Positions 1 to 12,273 of a stretch of 64,000 nucleotides of DNA are shown piece by piece. Under the pieces are notes generated by a model, which worked only from the letters and a program-made list of their open reading frames with translations, searched no databases and was not told where the DNA came from. The position numbers and the translations under genes are program-made. Source of the stretch: Meandrina meandrites (Eukaryota; Cnidaria; Anthozoa; Scleractinia; Meandrinidae); the NCBI GenBank assembly GCA_963693305.1, contig OY855908.1:1618001-1682000 (forward strand), written 5' to 3'. The number at the start of each line of letters is the position of its first letter. The first letter of the stretch is position 1.

Positions 1-786
1 TAAACTTGTATTTGATCATAATTAGTGCTTATATAGACACTGAACGTCCTTCCTGAGTCTTGAGTCTTTTCCTTCCTGTGTTTAAACTGTGACGGGAAGG
101 AAGTTGCACTTGAGCGCGCAGACTGCTTTATAAACACGATAATTAGATAAGATATTAAAATTAGGGCTTGAGTAAGTTTTTAATTTCTTTGACCATATAG
201 AAAACAGGATAACATAAACAACTTCACATTTTGGTGTTACAGAAAAACTAGCACAGTTGCGCTAATTGGGGAAAGTGAAGACTGAAGAACACAAATGTTG
301 GCGGGAGGCCTGTAAGCGAAGTGTATTTACATTTTCGTCGGCGAGGAGTTGCGATCAGGGCTCGCCGAGCTACAATAAATGATAACGGTTCATATAATAA
401 AATCATACTGCCCTCCTTGAGCAAAAAGTTTCTTTGATTATGAGAAGAACTGAAAATAAACTACTTTAGAAAGCATCGATGTTCCAGGAGGTTGTTGTTT
501 GTAGTGAAACGGGTTTAGCGCGACCCTCCTTTTAACTTTAATTTGAATTCATTAAATCCCAACTCTGACAGCAGCTTGCAGAATGAACAAAAACAAATAA
601 ATTCTTCCATAGGCCAAACTATTCCATGATATATATCTGTTAGAATTGTAGGTGATGTGTCTGAGTAAGACTTATCAAGTTAAGAACAAATTTTTGAGCG
701 TGAACAATATCCATTCCAAACCAGCACGCTCAAAATCAAAATGTAAATTCGCTCTAGACACAAAAGTAAAACAACAGTCAACTTAC

Positions 787-865
787 GTGTTCCATTTGTT
801 GGGGCTATCGTCGTTGAAAAGTTTCCTGTAATGTTCGTGGGTGCTATAAGCGTACTTTTCTCCAT
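787..865 (-). CDS. Possible first coding exon of a gene running off the left edge
   Basis: An ATG at 865 (minus strand) opens 26 codons plus one base and ends at a strong donor, GTAAGT, at 786-781. The peptide begins MEKSTLIAPTNITG and has three N-glycosylation sequons (NIT, NFS, NGT) and a repeated IAPTN motif, with no signal peptide. Short glycosylated N-termini of this kind are common on seven-transmembrane receptors, but no downstream exon lies in the window, so no family is claimed. It could be a chance ORF next to a donor-like site. Confidence 0.3.
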
Positions 866-2602
866 TTCTGCAGAAGATGTCGTCCGGTTTAACTCAAATC
901 AACTTTAAATTCTTGTGTTCTTCAAAGCGACTGTCGGCGAATCCCGCCCGCGCGCTTTTAATTTAAAGTTAAACAGAACCACATTGCTGTACCATTTCGG
1001 AGGTTTCCATGAAGCGGGTACAAACTTGTTGCCGTCACTCAACAAAGATTTCACTCGTGATATCGTTTTAATACTGCACAAAATGCAAACCTGTCAACCA
1101 ACTCCGTCGCGAAGTAGAAGCTGAGCGACTGAAGACCTTAACAAGTATTTTGCCCCTGGGGATCACGCTTGAGAAACTGTGACGAACTTGCGCGAAAATG
1201 AAATGTTATTGTTTGTGAGGCTCAACACGCAGTTGCGTTTTAAAGATAAGCGCTTTTCTCTGCGGTTGGAGTCCTGTAAGATGTTGTGATCGAATTAACG
1301 ATGTTGAACCCAGATTGAGCGTTTTTGCGTGTTTCCTACGATCGATCCTACGAGAGTAAAGTGATTTGAATTGAATGCAAATTTACCAGCGAGCACAGAA
1401 AAGAAGACAGCAAATATGTGCATTTTTTACACGCTTGATTAATAGAACTGTCTTTGTTTTAATTGCTCGATGATTTATTTATAACATTTTCCAAATAAAA
1501 GGCAGAATTCAATTAAACCTTGTTTGAACAAGAAAAAACGATCCCTCAGTAAAATTGTGCTTAACAAACATAATTGATCACGGATGTACTCCTCTGCAAA
1601 AAGGCCATACCTATTATTCATTTATATTCAAGTCTTTTGCTGTTTAAAAATTCTTGTGGTTATTTTTTTCAAACGCACGAAAAATAAAAAAGCACTTTTG
1701 AACTGGCAAAAATAGCAAACAAATAGTGTTTGCCAAATAATCTATTTTTATGCATTTCCTAAAAACAAACCGACAAATCACATATAATTCCTCATGTTTT
1801 TCCCAACCGTGCATGAGACAATAGCTATTTATAACTATCTAACCAAGGATTTCTTTATTAAATAAAAAGAATCCTTTTATCAGTATTTATCTATAACAAG
1901 TCGACTTAAAATGTTTTCTAAAACCAGCAGGATGAGGAAATATAACAGGCCCAATTTACTCTTAAAACGTGGTTATAAGCATGCAGTTTTGTAGTACTTC
2001 TTGTATTCAATCGTCAGATGTGTTTTAACAAGAATATCTGTTATCGTCGGTTACAATGCTGTATGAAATAGAATAACTTATACATAACTTATACAGCGAT
2101 GCCAGCAGCTAGCATCAAAAGAACAATAATGTATAGGTAAACAAGGTTAATTATTGCGCGAAAAAAAAAATAAAAAATGAAAAATAAGTTGAATACTGAG
2201 TGATGTCGTCCTTGGTTTAAAGAACCTTATGTCGGGCAAGTGAAAGACTTCGCAGCTGGCAGAGCATGAACTACAACATACCTAGGAAGCTTGCTGGTGC
2301 TCTTATGTGTGCTGTTGTTTACATTGAAGTTATATATAAGTTTTATTCTATTAGAAAAGTAACTTCTATTTTATACTATAATTCTATATAGGCCCTCCAT
2401 AGCGAGTTACTATATGGCAGTATTTGTCATGAATTTGATTAACAAATTCAAATTTAACCAACGTTCCAATTAACGATACTTAAGTATCTGTTGATACATG
2501 TGTCTTTAATATTTTATGAAAAATATGACGAACATGTTTATATAAAGATCTTACTTTTCTTAAAATGGAAACAGAGTTTTTAGTAATAAGTTTGGGTCGC
2601 AT

Positions 2603-2728
2603 AGCAGCTCTCGTAAGGTCTCACGTGAATGGCTCGCTTCCTGTCAAGAGAACAACAGAACAGACAACAGGAACAATGCCCCTAGCCCCCAAAACAATAG
2701 CAACTGCTACAAGCTTACGAGAGCTGCT
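2603..2728. mobile_element. Short MITE with AGCAGCTCTCGTAAG terminal repeats
   Basis: The left end AGCAGCTCTCGTAAG (2603-2617) is the exact reverse complement of the right end at 2714-2728. The interior has no coding capacity. A diverged copy at about 49464-52313 shares the interior (the GGTCTCAC and CAACAGGAACAA stretches) and has been split by later insertions, which shows that this is a dispersed family. Confidence 0.7.
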
Positions 2729-2800
2729 ACACTACTGAGGCTATTGATACTAAACAATTATTGAATGAGGTTTTTGTGATATTTTCTTGGAAATCATGCA

Positions 2801-2826
2801 TTAATAATCTGCTAGCAGATTATTAA
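2801..2826. repeat. Perfect 26-base palindrome
   Basis: The sequence reads the same on both strands across all 26 bases, centred on GCTAGC. It lies about 70 bases beyond the MITE at 2603-2728. It may be a transposon footprint or a chance AT-rich palindrome. Confidence 0.6.
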
Positions 2827-4980
2827 ATAATCTGTAGGTTGCGCTGTTTTCCGGAATTAAGTGAAGGCTCTTAGCCAATAAGAAGACAGATAGTGATTGC
2901 AATGTATAATGAATTGATTTCACTGCGTGCCGTTTGCAATTTTTTCCAACAATTGTCTGCACATTTTCCCGTGAACTTAAATATAACCGACAACTCTGTG
3001 GAGTCCTGAAAACGCAACTCCACATTTCTAAGAGAAAGTTTTTTTTAGTTAATAACTGAATAGAAATGTAATTACAATTTCATGTTCTTTCGTCTGACTT
3101 TAAGTTACTGAAATTAAGGGTTCAAACAGTATTAGTGCACATGGCCTCTGAGTTACCGGTGCGATGCTCATTAACCAAATGAACTATAGAATCATTGATA
3201 GAAATCGGAAGAAAGTCCTATTATAACTCCATGTATATGATGTATTCCCGTGTAAGGGATAGAACGACACAAGTATTTTCAGACCTTCTGGCTTCGCTTT
3301 CATATACTACAAGCGCAAACTTTTATTGATTCATAACTACTTTCCAACTACTCAAGAGGCCTGGTAACAAAGCGCTTTATTGACCAATTAAATCACTCCT
3401 TTTATCTTGCCGCGTGATTACTTAATCCACGCGAATTAATGAAATGTACACTCGAAGTATGAAGATTACAGAAACAAAATTGAGATATAATGGACGTGAC
3501 TTAGCACACAATACTACACCCCAAGTTTGAATGTACACTTGCTGACCATCCCTGGCATCTTCCAGACGAAGTCACACAAAATGCTTTGGAAACTGGACGG
3601 AGTTGCTTTGGAAGATCTTGTGCCAGTTCCAAAAGCACAGCCGGTAGGTAGCTAAGTACTTTCTTTGTGTACTGTAGCTTGGCGCTTGACAACGAAGTAC
3701 TTACTTGAGTTTTTATAATAGAGACTCTTGACATTTGTTCTTTAAGGAGCTACTTTTGCTAGTGGAGAAACAATTCTGAAAAATAGTCAGAAAGCATTTG
3801 TGTTAAATGTCACGGGAAAAATCAAAAGTTTGACCTTCATTATTTCGCCTATTCAACATTTGTCAGTACGCGTGTTGTTCTTGCAAGCACAGATTGGAAA
3901 TTCAAAAGTCAACAAAGTAAGCGTAAATTAAAACTGTGACTTTAAAGAATAGCGTTTGTCGGCTAACTGTTTAAAAGCAAACATATTATCAGGGCAAGAA
4001 CTATCATTTTAATTGTTTGTTTGATTTTTGTTTTGAAGTTTGAATTCTTTTGATTTCCCAATTTGATCGTTTCGAGTTTTAACACTCGCAGCTATAAAGG
4101 CAAAAAAAAAGAAAAAGATTCGTGTGAAGTATCTAGTACCAGCACTGATCAATAACGTTTTATATTCCAAGCGAATGAAAAGTTCATTGACCCGTAAGAG
4201 CTCCTTAGGCGGACCGTTAGAGCCACTATGAACTCGATCATTTGCGACCATTGCCTGTATTGAGTTGCTAGCGATTAGAGTTTCGTCCGAGCTCAGTTCA
4301 TAAAAGGTATTCGAAGATCAGTGTTCATAGTTGAGACGTTTGAATTTAATTTTTGTACGGAAAAGTTTCTCAAGTTCCAATGCTTATGTTTGAGCACAGT
4401 AGATTTAGGAGCTAAATATCTAAATTTCCAGTTTCTAGGACACAAATAAATGCTGTTATGCATACAGTCTACCAGGTGGTTAATTAGAAACTTATTTTAT
4501 CATCAAAGAGTTTTTCCATGCACGGAGCTAGGCTATTGTGAAGTTGTCAGAAACGAAAAACTAGAAGTTTGGTTTTGGTTCCTTAAAAGGTGCGGCGTGC
4601 TCAATGAAACTTCTGTTTCACTGCAACACAACATGCAAATTTTAATTTTTATTCTCTTCTTTCGTAACTTTAACCTCTTGGGAAGTTTATTTTTGACTTA
4701 GCAATCAATCTTATAACAATGCTTTCAACTCTTTGTTAAGCAAATCTCTTGGGAACAATTTGGCTCTTTTAATGACTCGGCCCTTTGTTCGCTTTTTTTT
4801 TGCTGTTCAAAGTTTATATGTATACTACCAAACAAAAGATTTGCATTGCGTAGCAGGACATACTTTGTAACTGCATGGCGACTGAATGTTGAATTTTGAA
4901 CTGATTTTACGCAAAGGTAGGTCGAGTTTTGATGTCAAATCAGATAGAATTGCCTAGATGTAACACGACTTAGCAGACTT

Positions 4981-5396
4981 AGGCCCAGTTCAGACGTCGT
5001 GCTTCTGCCGTGCCGAACTTAATTGCAATAGGTTCGACTGTAGTACGGCAAAAAAGGGGCTGTGATTCAGACTTCGTGCCAGAGTCGTGCCAAATTCAGG
5101 ATTTATTGAAGTCATGTAACAATTAGTCAGCGGTGATCAAACAAAAATGGCGCCGTTACTACCCCGTTAAAATACATTTAATATAATTTGTGAATTTTGT
5201 TTGGCACGGCAGAAGCGCGACGTTTGAATCGCTGCCGTGCCAGAGCCGTGTAGCACGCAGAGCTTGTCGAAGTTAATTGCTTTGCCGAACTTAATTTTTA
5301 GTTTGATTCAGACGCCGTACTTCTGCCGTGCTTTTGTCGAACTTAATTCCTGAATTTAGTTCGGCACGGCAGAAGCACGACGTCTGAACTGGGCCT
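4981..5396. mobile_element. Palindromic MITE with 44-base inverted ends
   Basis: The first 44 bases (AGGCCCAGTTCAGACGTCGT onward) match the reverse complement of the last 44 with about one difference. Inside, further copies of the GGCACGGCAGAAGC motif sit in both orientations (near 5205-5250 and 5310-5335), so it is a nested, largely self-complementary element. A degraded relative ends near 27285 with GGCGTCTGAACTGGGTCTGA. Confidence 0.75.
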
Positions 5397-6460
5397 ACAT
5401 ATAGGGTGAGTAGCCGTTGCGATAACTTCGCTTGCAGTTTGCTCGCTTAAATGGTCGGTGACCCCTACATTTTTCTTAACAGATCACTTTTGTTAACGAT
5501 TATCTACGTTTTGTGAGAAAATGAGAAAAATCTATCGATTAAAAGGTTGATTTTTTTTTTGCCCCACGCACGTTCGAATTCCGCTTTTTGATATTTTCGT
5601 TTTGCCGTACGACGGGTTCAAATGCCTCTTCCAGGGCTAAGTTTTGCATAAAAGATGGCAACACTTAAAATTATTTACGCAACAGACGCACTTCTTCAAA
5701 ATATCACCAAGATCGTTTGCCTCCGTTTTCTCATCATCGATAATTTAAACTACGAACCTTGAAAGCCGTGCGAAATTACGTGCGCCAATTTTTCAAAATC
5801 AGGGTAGTTTTCTACAGACTTTATCTCTGAAACGAAGTCGGTGACCCCCACTTTTTTTTGTATTTCTGACACAAGTAACTCATTATCCGTCCTCAGTAAA
5901 AATTTTAGAAAAATCTATCGACTAGAAAATTTTCGCGCGAACGTCCTTAAGCAAACTACGACGGCAACGGCAACGAGAACATCACCAAACAAAAGGTTTA
6001 ATGAGCAGAACAATAGCTCAACACGTGCGTTTGAAATCTTGATACATTTCCTAGCCGTTCTCTGCAAAACAACAACGTGAAATGACCCAATTCTGCGTAT
6101 TCTGGACAACGTGAACCACGACGGCAAATTTTTTATTTTTCTATTTGTAGTTGAACGCTCTCTTTACACATTTAGCTTGAGCCAGTTCTTAAACCGACAG
6201 ATACGCTGAATACATCTGAATAATCGCGAGATTCTAGAATAAAATATAAATTCCTTTTTCACCGGGCGTTGTCCTCGGCCTCGCCGTCGTCATTGCTTAA
6301 GCTCCCTATTCCCACTGTTACAACTTGTTCCCCAGTTTGCTGTTGTTGTTCTGTAGTTTTCAAGCAAGTCGCGTAATAAATTTCGTTGTAGAAACATGTT
6401 ACAAATTCCCCGCCGTTGTTAAACTAGGTGCAATGCCGTCTTTGATAAGCTAGGTTACAG

Positions 6461-9400
6461 CAATCTTTTATACGCTTGGTAGCGTGGCCTCGATCTCACG
6501 AGTGCAACAAACAATTGACGCAAAATTCCGAGAGTTGTTAAGCGCGAAACATTTACCGAATGAAAAAAAAAAAAAAGAAACGGCTTTGGCGGTAAAGTTA
6601 GTTTACTTCGTAGTTCTTAGTCAGACTGATAAAGCTGCTGCCAATTATATCACGTATACCGTGAAGAGTTTATACAGACAAGGTTTAGTTCATGATAGGA
6701 AATTTCAGGTAACTTTGACCTGGAAATCAGTGAAGCTATACTAAGAAGGTAAAGTTTATATTGCAATTTTATTTAGACTTGCGTCATCGCTAAAAGCAGT
6801 TTACACAATTACTCCAAGTTGTCCACCAGACAATGTTAGAAATTTGTTCCATAGCAAGCCGAATTCATAGAGCTAGACAAGAAACGCGTTCTAGAAAAAA
6901 AATCAAGCTATCTTTAAAATCACAGATTATGATTACTTATAAGTGGAACGTTATTTCAGGGTCGACATTTTAGCACTGGTCACCACATACTGGGCAACCT
7001 GAGCTCCACTTTAGACGCCAAGTACGCGCAAATGACATATGGCGAACATTACAGAAAGGCAAGTAATAAACAATTTAATTTCCAGATAAACTAGCGAGTT
7101 GTTCATTCACTAGACCTTCTTACAACTCCCAATTAATTCTTCTAGGACACTAAAAAATTCACTTAAGACTGCACCCTTCGATATTGTTGTTGGAAAGGAT
7201 ATCCCCGTCATGTCCGCCGTTGATTGTTGCTGCTGAAAAGTTTGTACCTCGAATTGACTTACAAAAAGGCGAAACACGGGTTCTTTTCTAAGTAACCTAT
7301 TCAAATTAGGTATCTTGGGAGTATACTACCTAATTTCTAAAATAAAGTTGCAAGTATCGCATTTTATAACACTAAAACTACAAAAAGTCTCCAGATTACG
7401 AAAATCACAAGTTGGATCTGTTTCGATAACAGTAAAGTGCTTATTATTTTGTCTCAGTTTTCTATCCTGTTGGCCCCGTTTATGACTGTATATTTTTCTC
7501 ATTTTTCAGAAAGTTGTAGCAGCCTTGGAACGTGAACGTCAACGCTGTGCTGACCTTTTGGCCGAACAGAAGAAGAAAGCCTCGGCGCAAAAGACCCTGA
7601 CACCGATAAAGAAAACAACAGTGTCCTCACGAACGCGACCCCAGCCTCGATATGATTTGAACGAGCTACGTCATCACCAAAGGAGATGCGCTGCCTTGCT
7701 GTTCGGGGCACGGGAACGAGGCGCGCATAAACTGCCTGTTTTGGTATGGTTTAGGTTCATAGAGTCAACTGTTGTCACATATATACAGCTATTTCGAGAA
7801 AGCTTGTCAGAAAAAAGCACCAAAGCGCACGTGACTAGACCGAAAGATGGTCTGAGTGTTCACTGGAATTTGATTTCCCACATATGCCGTCAGTTAGATG
7901 TTTTCCCGCGCTTTACATCAATCAAATGCTTTCCCGCGCTTAACGCCTACATGTTTTCCATCTTTTGCCAAAAAGATGATTTCTGGCCGTGCATACCCCT
8001 AAGCTAGTTAGTTGTTTCCCTGTTTTGAGCTTTGAGGACCTCTTGAGCTTTGATACGTCCAGAAATAAGTCACTATTGATTAACTTGCTGTTTTCCTGTT
8101 CTTTCTTAAACGCATGTACGTAAAACCTAATTTTGACACCGTTTAATTTGCAGGTACAATGGGCTCCAAAGCGGCGCGAAAGCTACTATTTGATGAGCGA
8201 GCGTGTGTACAATGATCGTGTGCTGATGAAAATGCGAGCAGATGCAGGCGACAGTCCTCTGAACTTTGACTTCTCTAACACAGATGGCGAAACAGACGAT
8301 CTGCTTGAGTTCCAGAAGTTCATCAACAAAACTTCCAAAGACATCAAACAACTTAGTTTCGATACTGAATACAGAGATTATACGTATGACTTTAAGGAAG
8401 GGGATGAGATGAAGCTTCAAGAAGAAGGCACAAGAGCAACTGGGAACAAAAATGAAAACGATGGTCAAACCACGGACAGCAATAAAGGGCGGCGAAAAGT
8501 AGTGTTTAATGATCATGTCGCTGAATCAGACACCGACGCCATTGACGCCAAGTCTCTCGCGCGGTCAAAGCAAAAGCAAAGACAACGATTAAATAAAGGA
8601 CTGGATCCCAGTGATATCGATTTGAGTTTTGATTCTGGAGACGAACTCCAGGATGAAGCGCAGCACACAGCGAGCGAACGAGTGGCTGGTTCAGGTGCAG
8701 GTTTAAAACAAACCAAGACGAGACGTTCAAAGGATTCCCGCAAAGGATTGTCTAGTCCAGATTTGTTGTCTCTTTTGCAAGGAACCTCAGGAGATGAATA
8801 CAGCAGTGATTTTACATCTGAAGACGATTCAGATGAAAAGCACACAACAGGTGACCAGGATAATCAAGCGTTGTCGGGGACTGCGGACGATGACAAGAAG
8901 TTGCACCGAAACAAGCACTGCAAACACTCGCTGAAACAAAAAACGCAGGAATACTACAATAAACTTCCCAAATTACTTAAAACAGCCGAGCTAAGGGCCA
9001 AGCTGCCCAAAAAATCTCGAGAAACACGGATCGACAAATTCGACCAGGAGGCTGACCATCAGTGCATGGCGGAGCATAAAGTGGCCTATGACAGGGCTCT
9101 AACACTAGCCAGATTTAGGTCCCTACCGTTCAGCTCCTCATTTTTGTCCCGTAAAATCAACAGAATGCATTCTTTCTCGTATTTTCCTGGCCTTCCCAAC
9201 AGCAAAAAAGTAACAGAGGAAGATGAAAACGATTTAAAGGAAAACAAGAAGCTAAAAGAGGCTGCACTAAGCGGACGGGAAGCAATTTTTGGCGACATAG
9301 ACATGGATGATTTTTACACACAAGAAGACGAACTGATTTATTTTATCAATCCCGAAGAGCTAAAAAATGTCGTCACTTCTACCACGACTGGTTCTGAGAG

Positions 9401-9506
9401 CAGTAGAAATGAGGAAGATATTTCATCTCCATCAGCTACCACCTACACTTCTAGGTCGAACACTGTCAAACCTTACTCAGGCATGAATTCAGAAAATGAG
9501 CTATGA
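6461..9506 (+). CDS. Unrecognised four-exon gene, acidic serine-rich C-terminal half
   Basis: I do not recognise this protein. Exons read in one phase-consistent chain: 6461-6708 (acceptor TTACAG; no in-frame ATG starts it, so a 5' exon is missing), 6960-7058, 7510-7743 and 8154-9506, ending at TGA. About 643 codons are visible. The N-terminal part is a compact basic stretch (from VQQTIDAKFRELL to YITYTVKSLYRQGL) that may be helical. Exon 3 gives a Lys/Arg-rich segment (ERERQRCADLL, EQKKKA). The last exon is long, acidic and Ser/Thr/Asp-rich, suggesting disorder, with basic patches such as KKSRETR that could be nuclear signals. Intron 2 uses a GC donor (AAAG|GCAAGT). An AATAAA signal follows the stop. 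Nuclear location is only inferred. Confidence 0.7.
7783..7872. mobile_element. 5' fragment of the ACAGCTATTTCGAGAAA MITE family
   Basis: This fragment, about 90 bases long, matches the left end of the fuller copies at 21437-21855 and 34459-34876, including the GAAAGATGGTCTG segment. It lies in intron 3 of the unrecognised gene, and an ORF reading on from exon 3 runs through it, so that ORF extension is not coding. Confidence 0.65.
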
Positions 9507-9619
9507 ATTTCCCCCTCCAATTTATTATCCAAAAGTTCGTTTTTTAATAAGTATGCATGATTTGTAAGCTTTCACGAGAATCTTAGCCGATTGCCTCTAC
9601 AGAACAACAAAAAAAAAAC

Positions 9620-9625
9620 AATAAA
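9620..9625 (+). terminator. AATAAA polyadenylation signal of the 6461-9506 gene
   Basis: An AATAAA hexamer lies about 115 bases after the TGA at 9504-9506, followed by T-rich sequence. This is the first canonical signal after the stop and fits the 3' end of that gene. Confidence 0.5.
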
Positions 9626-12250
9626 TATTTTTACTGGCATCCTTTACAACTTTGAGAACTTGTACAACCTTGTCATCAGTCATAGCAATCTGAATTTTTT
9701 AAATACTCAGCTCGTTTCTATTCTGAGTAGATTTTTGCCTATTTTAGTTAATTTATTTCATGCTATTATTAAATATTTTCTATTTATTTTTGGCAAAATA
9801 TAATGGTTGTTGTAATGTTGTTGTTGTTGTTTGTTGGTTATGTGCTCATGCGTCGTATACGTTTTTTTTTTATTTTGCCGACTAGGTGACTAAAAGAAAC
9901 GTGGGTGCTTAGCATTTAGCCAAGAAATCCGGTAATGTTTTTCGGTCGAAAGTCAAATGGAAGAGTAATTTTCCGGAAAATCCATTCTGAAAATGAGGTC
10001 TTCTTCCAGAGGTACTCCCCTTTTTCCGTTCGAAACGGAACGTCGGATCTTTCCTTACCATTTACACGGTTTCCTAGCCAATCTCGTCCCTCATAGCCCT
10101 TTTCGCTTCTCTTAGCCAGCCCGGCCGGCTATAAAGAGAAAGGACGAGAATACAGGAAATACAAATGGTAAGCGCCATCTCTTTCAGCTGGTTTGCTTAT
10201 TTTGGAAAGATCCTTACAATTATTCAGTGGTAATTCCAACCGCTACCTTCCGACAAATGGTAAGTACCGAAGAGCTCTGATCGAGACGACAATGCAAAAT
10301 AGCGAAAATACAAAAGTTCGAATGGGAATTTAACGACTGTATTTAGAGCTAAAATACACAAAAAAATGTTTTAACTTGATTTATTGTGTTTTCGGGACAT
10401 GAAGACAACATTGCACACACGCAAGCGGCCGTTTTTTCATGGTCATTATAATTTCCGACGCTCACAGTGCGAGTCTGGGGTACCTTGGAGATTAGCGAAT
10501 TTGAAAGCCGATTAGTTAAAATTCTGATTATCATGTCAAACTAAATAGAATCTGAAATTAAGAAGTCGAAAAAATGACCAATTCATCGTTGTAAAACCAG
10601 ACATCACGACAGCAGCTAAATACTTGATAATGTTTTATAAGGTCCATTTTGCCTTGAGCAATGACATAAAGCGTTTATAGCGCACATGTCAAATTGTGAG
10701 TGAGCTTGCCTTTTTTCTGGTTCGAAGTGTATTTTCATATCCACATTTAACTTAGAAATTCATGTAACTGAAAAACAGAAAAGCTGACCGTACGGTTGGA
10801 TTGAACTATTGTATTTCTAATAATTCGTCAGGCACGGCCTGACTTCTTCAGGGAAAAGTTTAGAAATTCATGTTTATGTTTTTATACGCGCGAGAATAAC
10901 AACTTGAGATTAAAAAAGAAGCAAAAAATGATTCCGAAAAACAGATGCCTTTTTATGGTTCGATATATGGACTGTGTCATGTGTGGTCTTAGCGTGTTTT
11001 TTAAATTGGACGAACGGAATTTTTTTATGAAAATATAAACACGCCATTTACAGCTTGCTCCAAGGAAGAGCCAAAGGTGCTTTTCAAGGCCCTTGCTGTT
11101 AAAGGGCTATCTGTATAAGACGCAAATTATGACCCTAATATTAAAATTCCATTGAAATGTTTATTTTGTTCCTTTAAATTGAGTTTTGACAATATTGACT
11201 CTGAATTGATCCAGACTTTTAGGAGCCACGAAATGAAAATATAATCGTTGAAAAGAATCGGCATTTTCAAAAAAAAATTCAGTGAGTCGCCTATTAACTC
11301 TACATTGAAAAGTCTTGTACTTCTTTGGCGGAAATTATACATCAAAATATTGCATTTTGATGCAATTTTGTACATCTCTGGTGTTTTGTGGATAGAAAAA
11401 ATGTCTGAAGGCTGCAAGCTTTAAAGGTTTTACCATTCTTTATTTTATTGCGGCTAGACATAACAAGAATGGATTATAATAGTGGATCAAATTTCGACAG
11501 GAGCCGTTGAGTTCCTTTGATTGACATCCGCCCTTCGCGACTGCTGATTGGCTGTTGCGGATATTCAATACACACACGAGAAAATTGTTTCCCGAATGTC
11601 TGTATAATGCTTGTGTTTTGTTTGGTGCACGGACCGCGATTCCAAAGAAATAGTTGTTGCTCGAGGCCTTTTCGTTGCGATTCTCGATGCCAAATGTATA
11701 ACTGGTGATAGAAGAAAGGTGAGAATGTGTTAATATTTGTCAAAATCTTGATTTTTCTGCCCACGGTCGCTCATTGTACTGTGTCGTGTGATGGCGACAT
11801 GGAGGCTGCCCTATTTGTGCCTTGATATGTGATTTCTACCCGGGTTTTGAACAGAAAAATGCGTCTTTTTGTTGCTACATTCGAAACCTGAGTTAATGAA
11901 TCTTTTTGAATTGTGTTGCAAGGCGAAATAAATTCGGACTTTTTTGGGTTATTAACGTAAAGCCAAGCGCGCTTTGCGTGTGTTGGCGAGGGAATGGATT
12001 GCAATGATGTCAAATTATATAAGCTTAAGTACTTAGACATAAGCAATATCAAAGGGATCGCTGTTTTGCCGTCCAAAATGTTTCTGTTCTGTCTACTGCC
12101 TTCCTTTGAACGTTTTCCGTTGTTTACACGAATGCCTAGCATTTGTCTGAAGGTGTTTCCCACACAAAAATGTTAGTTATAATGCTTAAAATATTACTGT
12201 GTCCAGACGTACAACCTTAATTGTTATCATAACGTTATAAATTATTGCAG
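9626..12250. other. Intergenic region and likely receptor promoter / 5' UTR
   Basis: No coding exon was recognised. A GTT-rich microsatellite lies near 9803-9838. The receptor's first coding exon is preceded by an acceptor (ATTGCAG, ending 12250), so at least one untranslated exon lies upstream. A candidate ends at the donor AAAG|GTGAGA after 11718, with an inverted CCAAT box (ATTGG, 11547-11551) upstream. This placement is inference. Confidence 0.4.
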
Positions 12251-12273
12251 ATAAGGAACAGCGTCTTATAGAA

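Larger units (their letters stand above)
866..6460. other. Long stretch without a recognised gene
   Basis: No ORF here shows family similarity or a convincing exon chain. It holds a MITE at 2603-2728, a 26-base palindrome at 2801-2826 and a palindromic MITE at 4981-5396. ORFs such as 3501-3734 and 4450-4701 look like chance. The promoter and first exon of the gene at 6461 should lie in the right part of this stretch, but I could not place them. Confidence 0.5.

Noticed and set aside
8127..8516. 129-residue minus-strand ORF over the start of the last exon of the unrecognised gene
   Set aside because: It is antisense to a phase-consistent plus-strand exon and has no family similarity of its own.
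9086..9304. Antisense ORFs under the last exon of the 6461-9506 gene
   Set aside because: They are shadows of a long coding exon.
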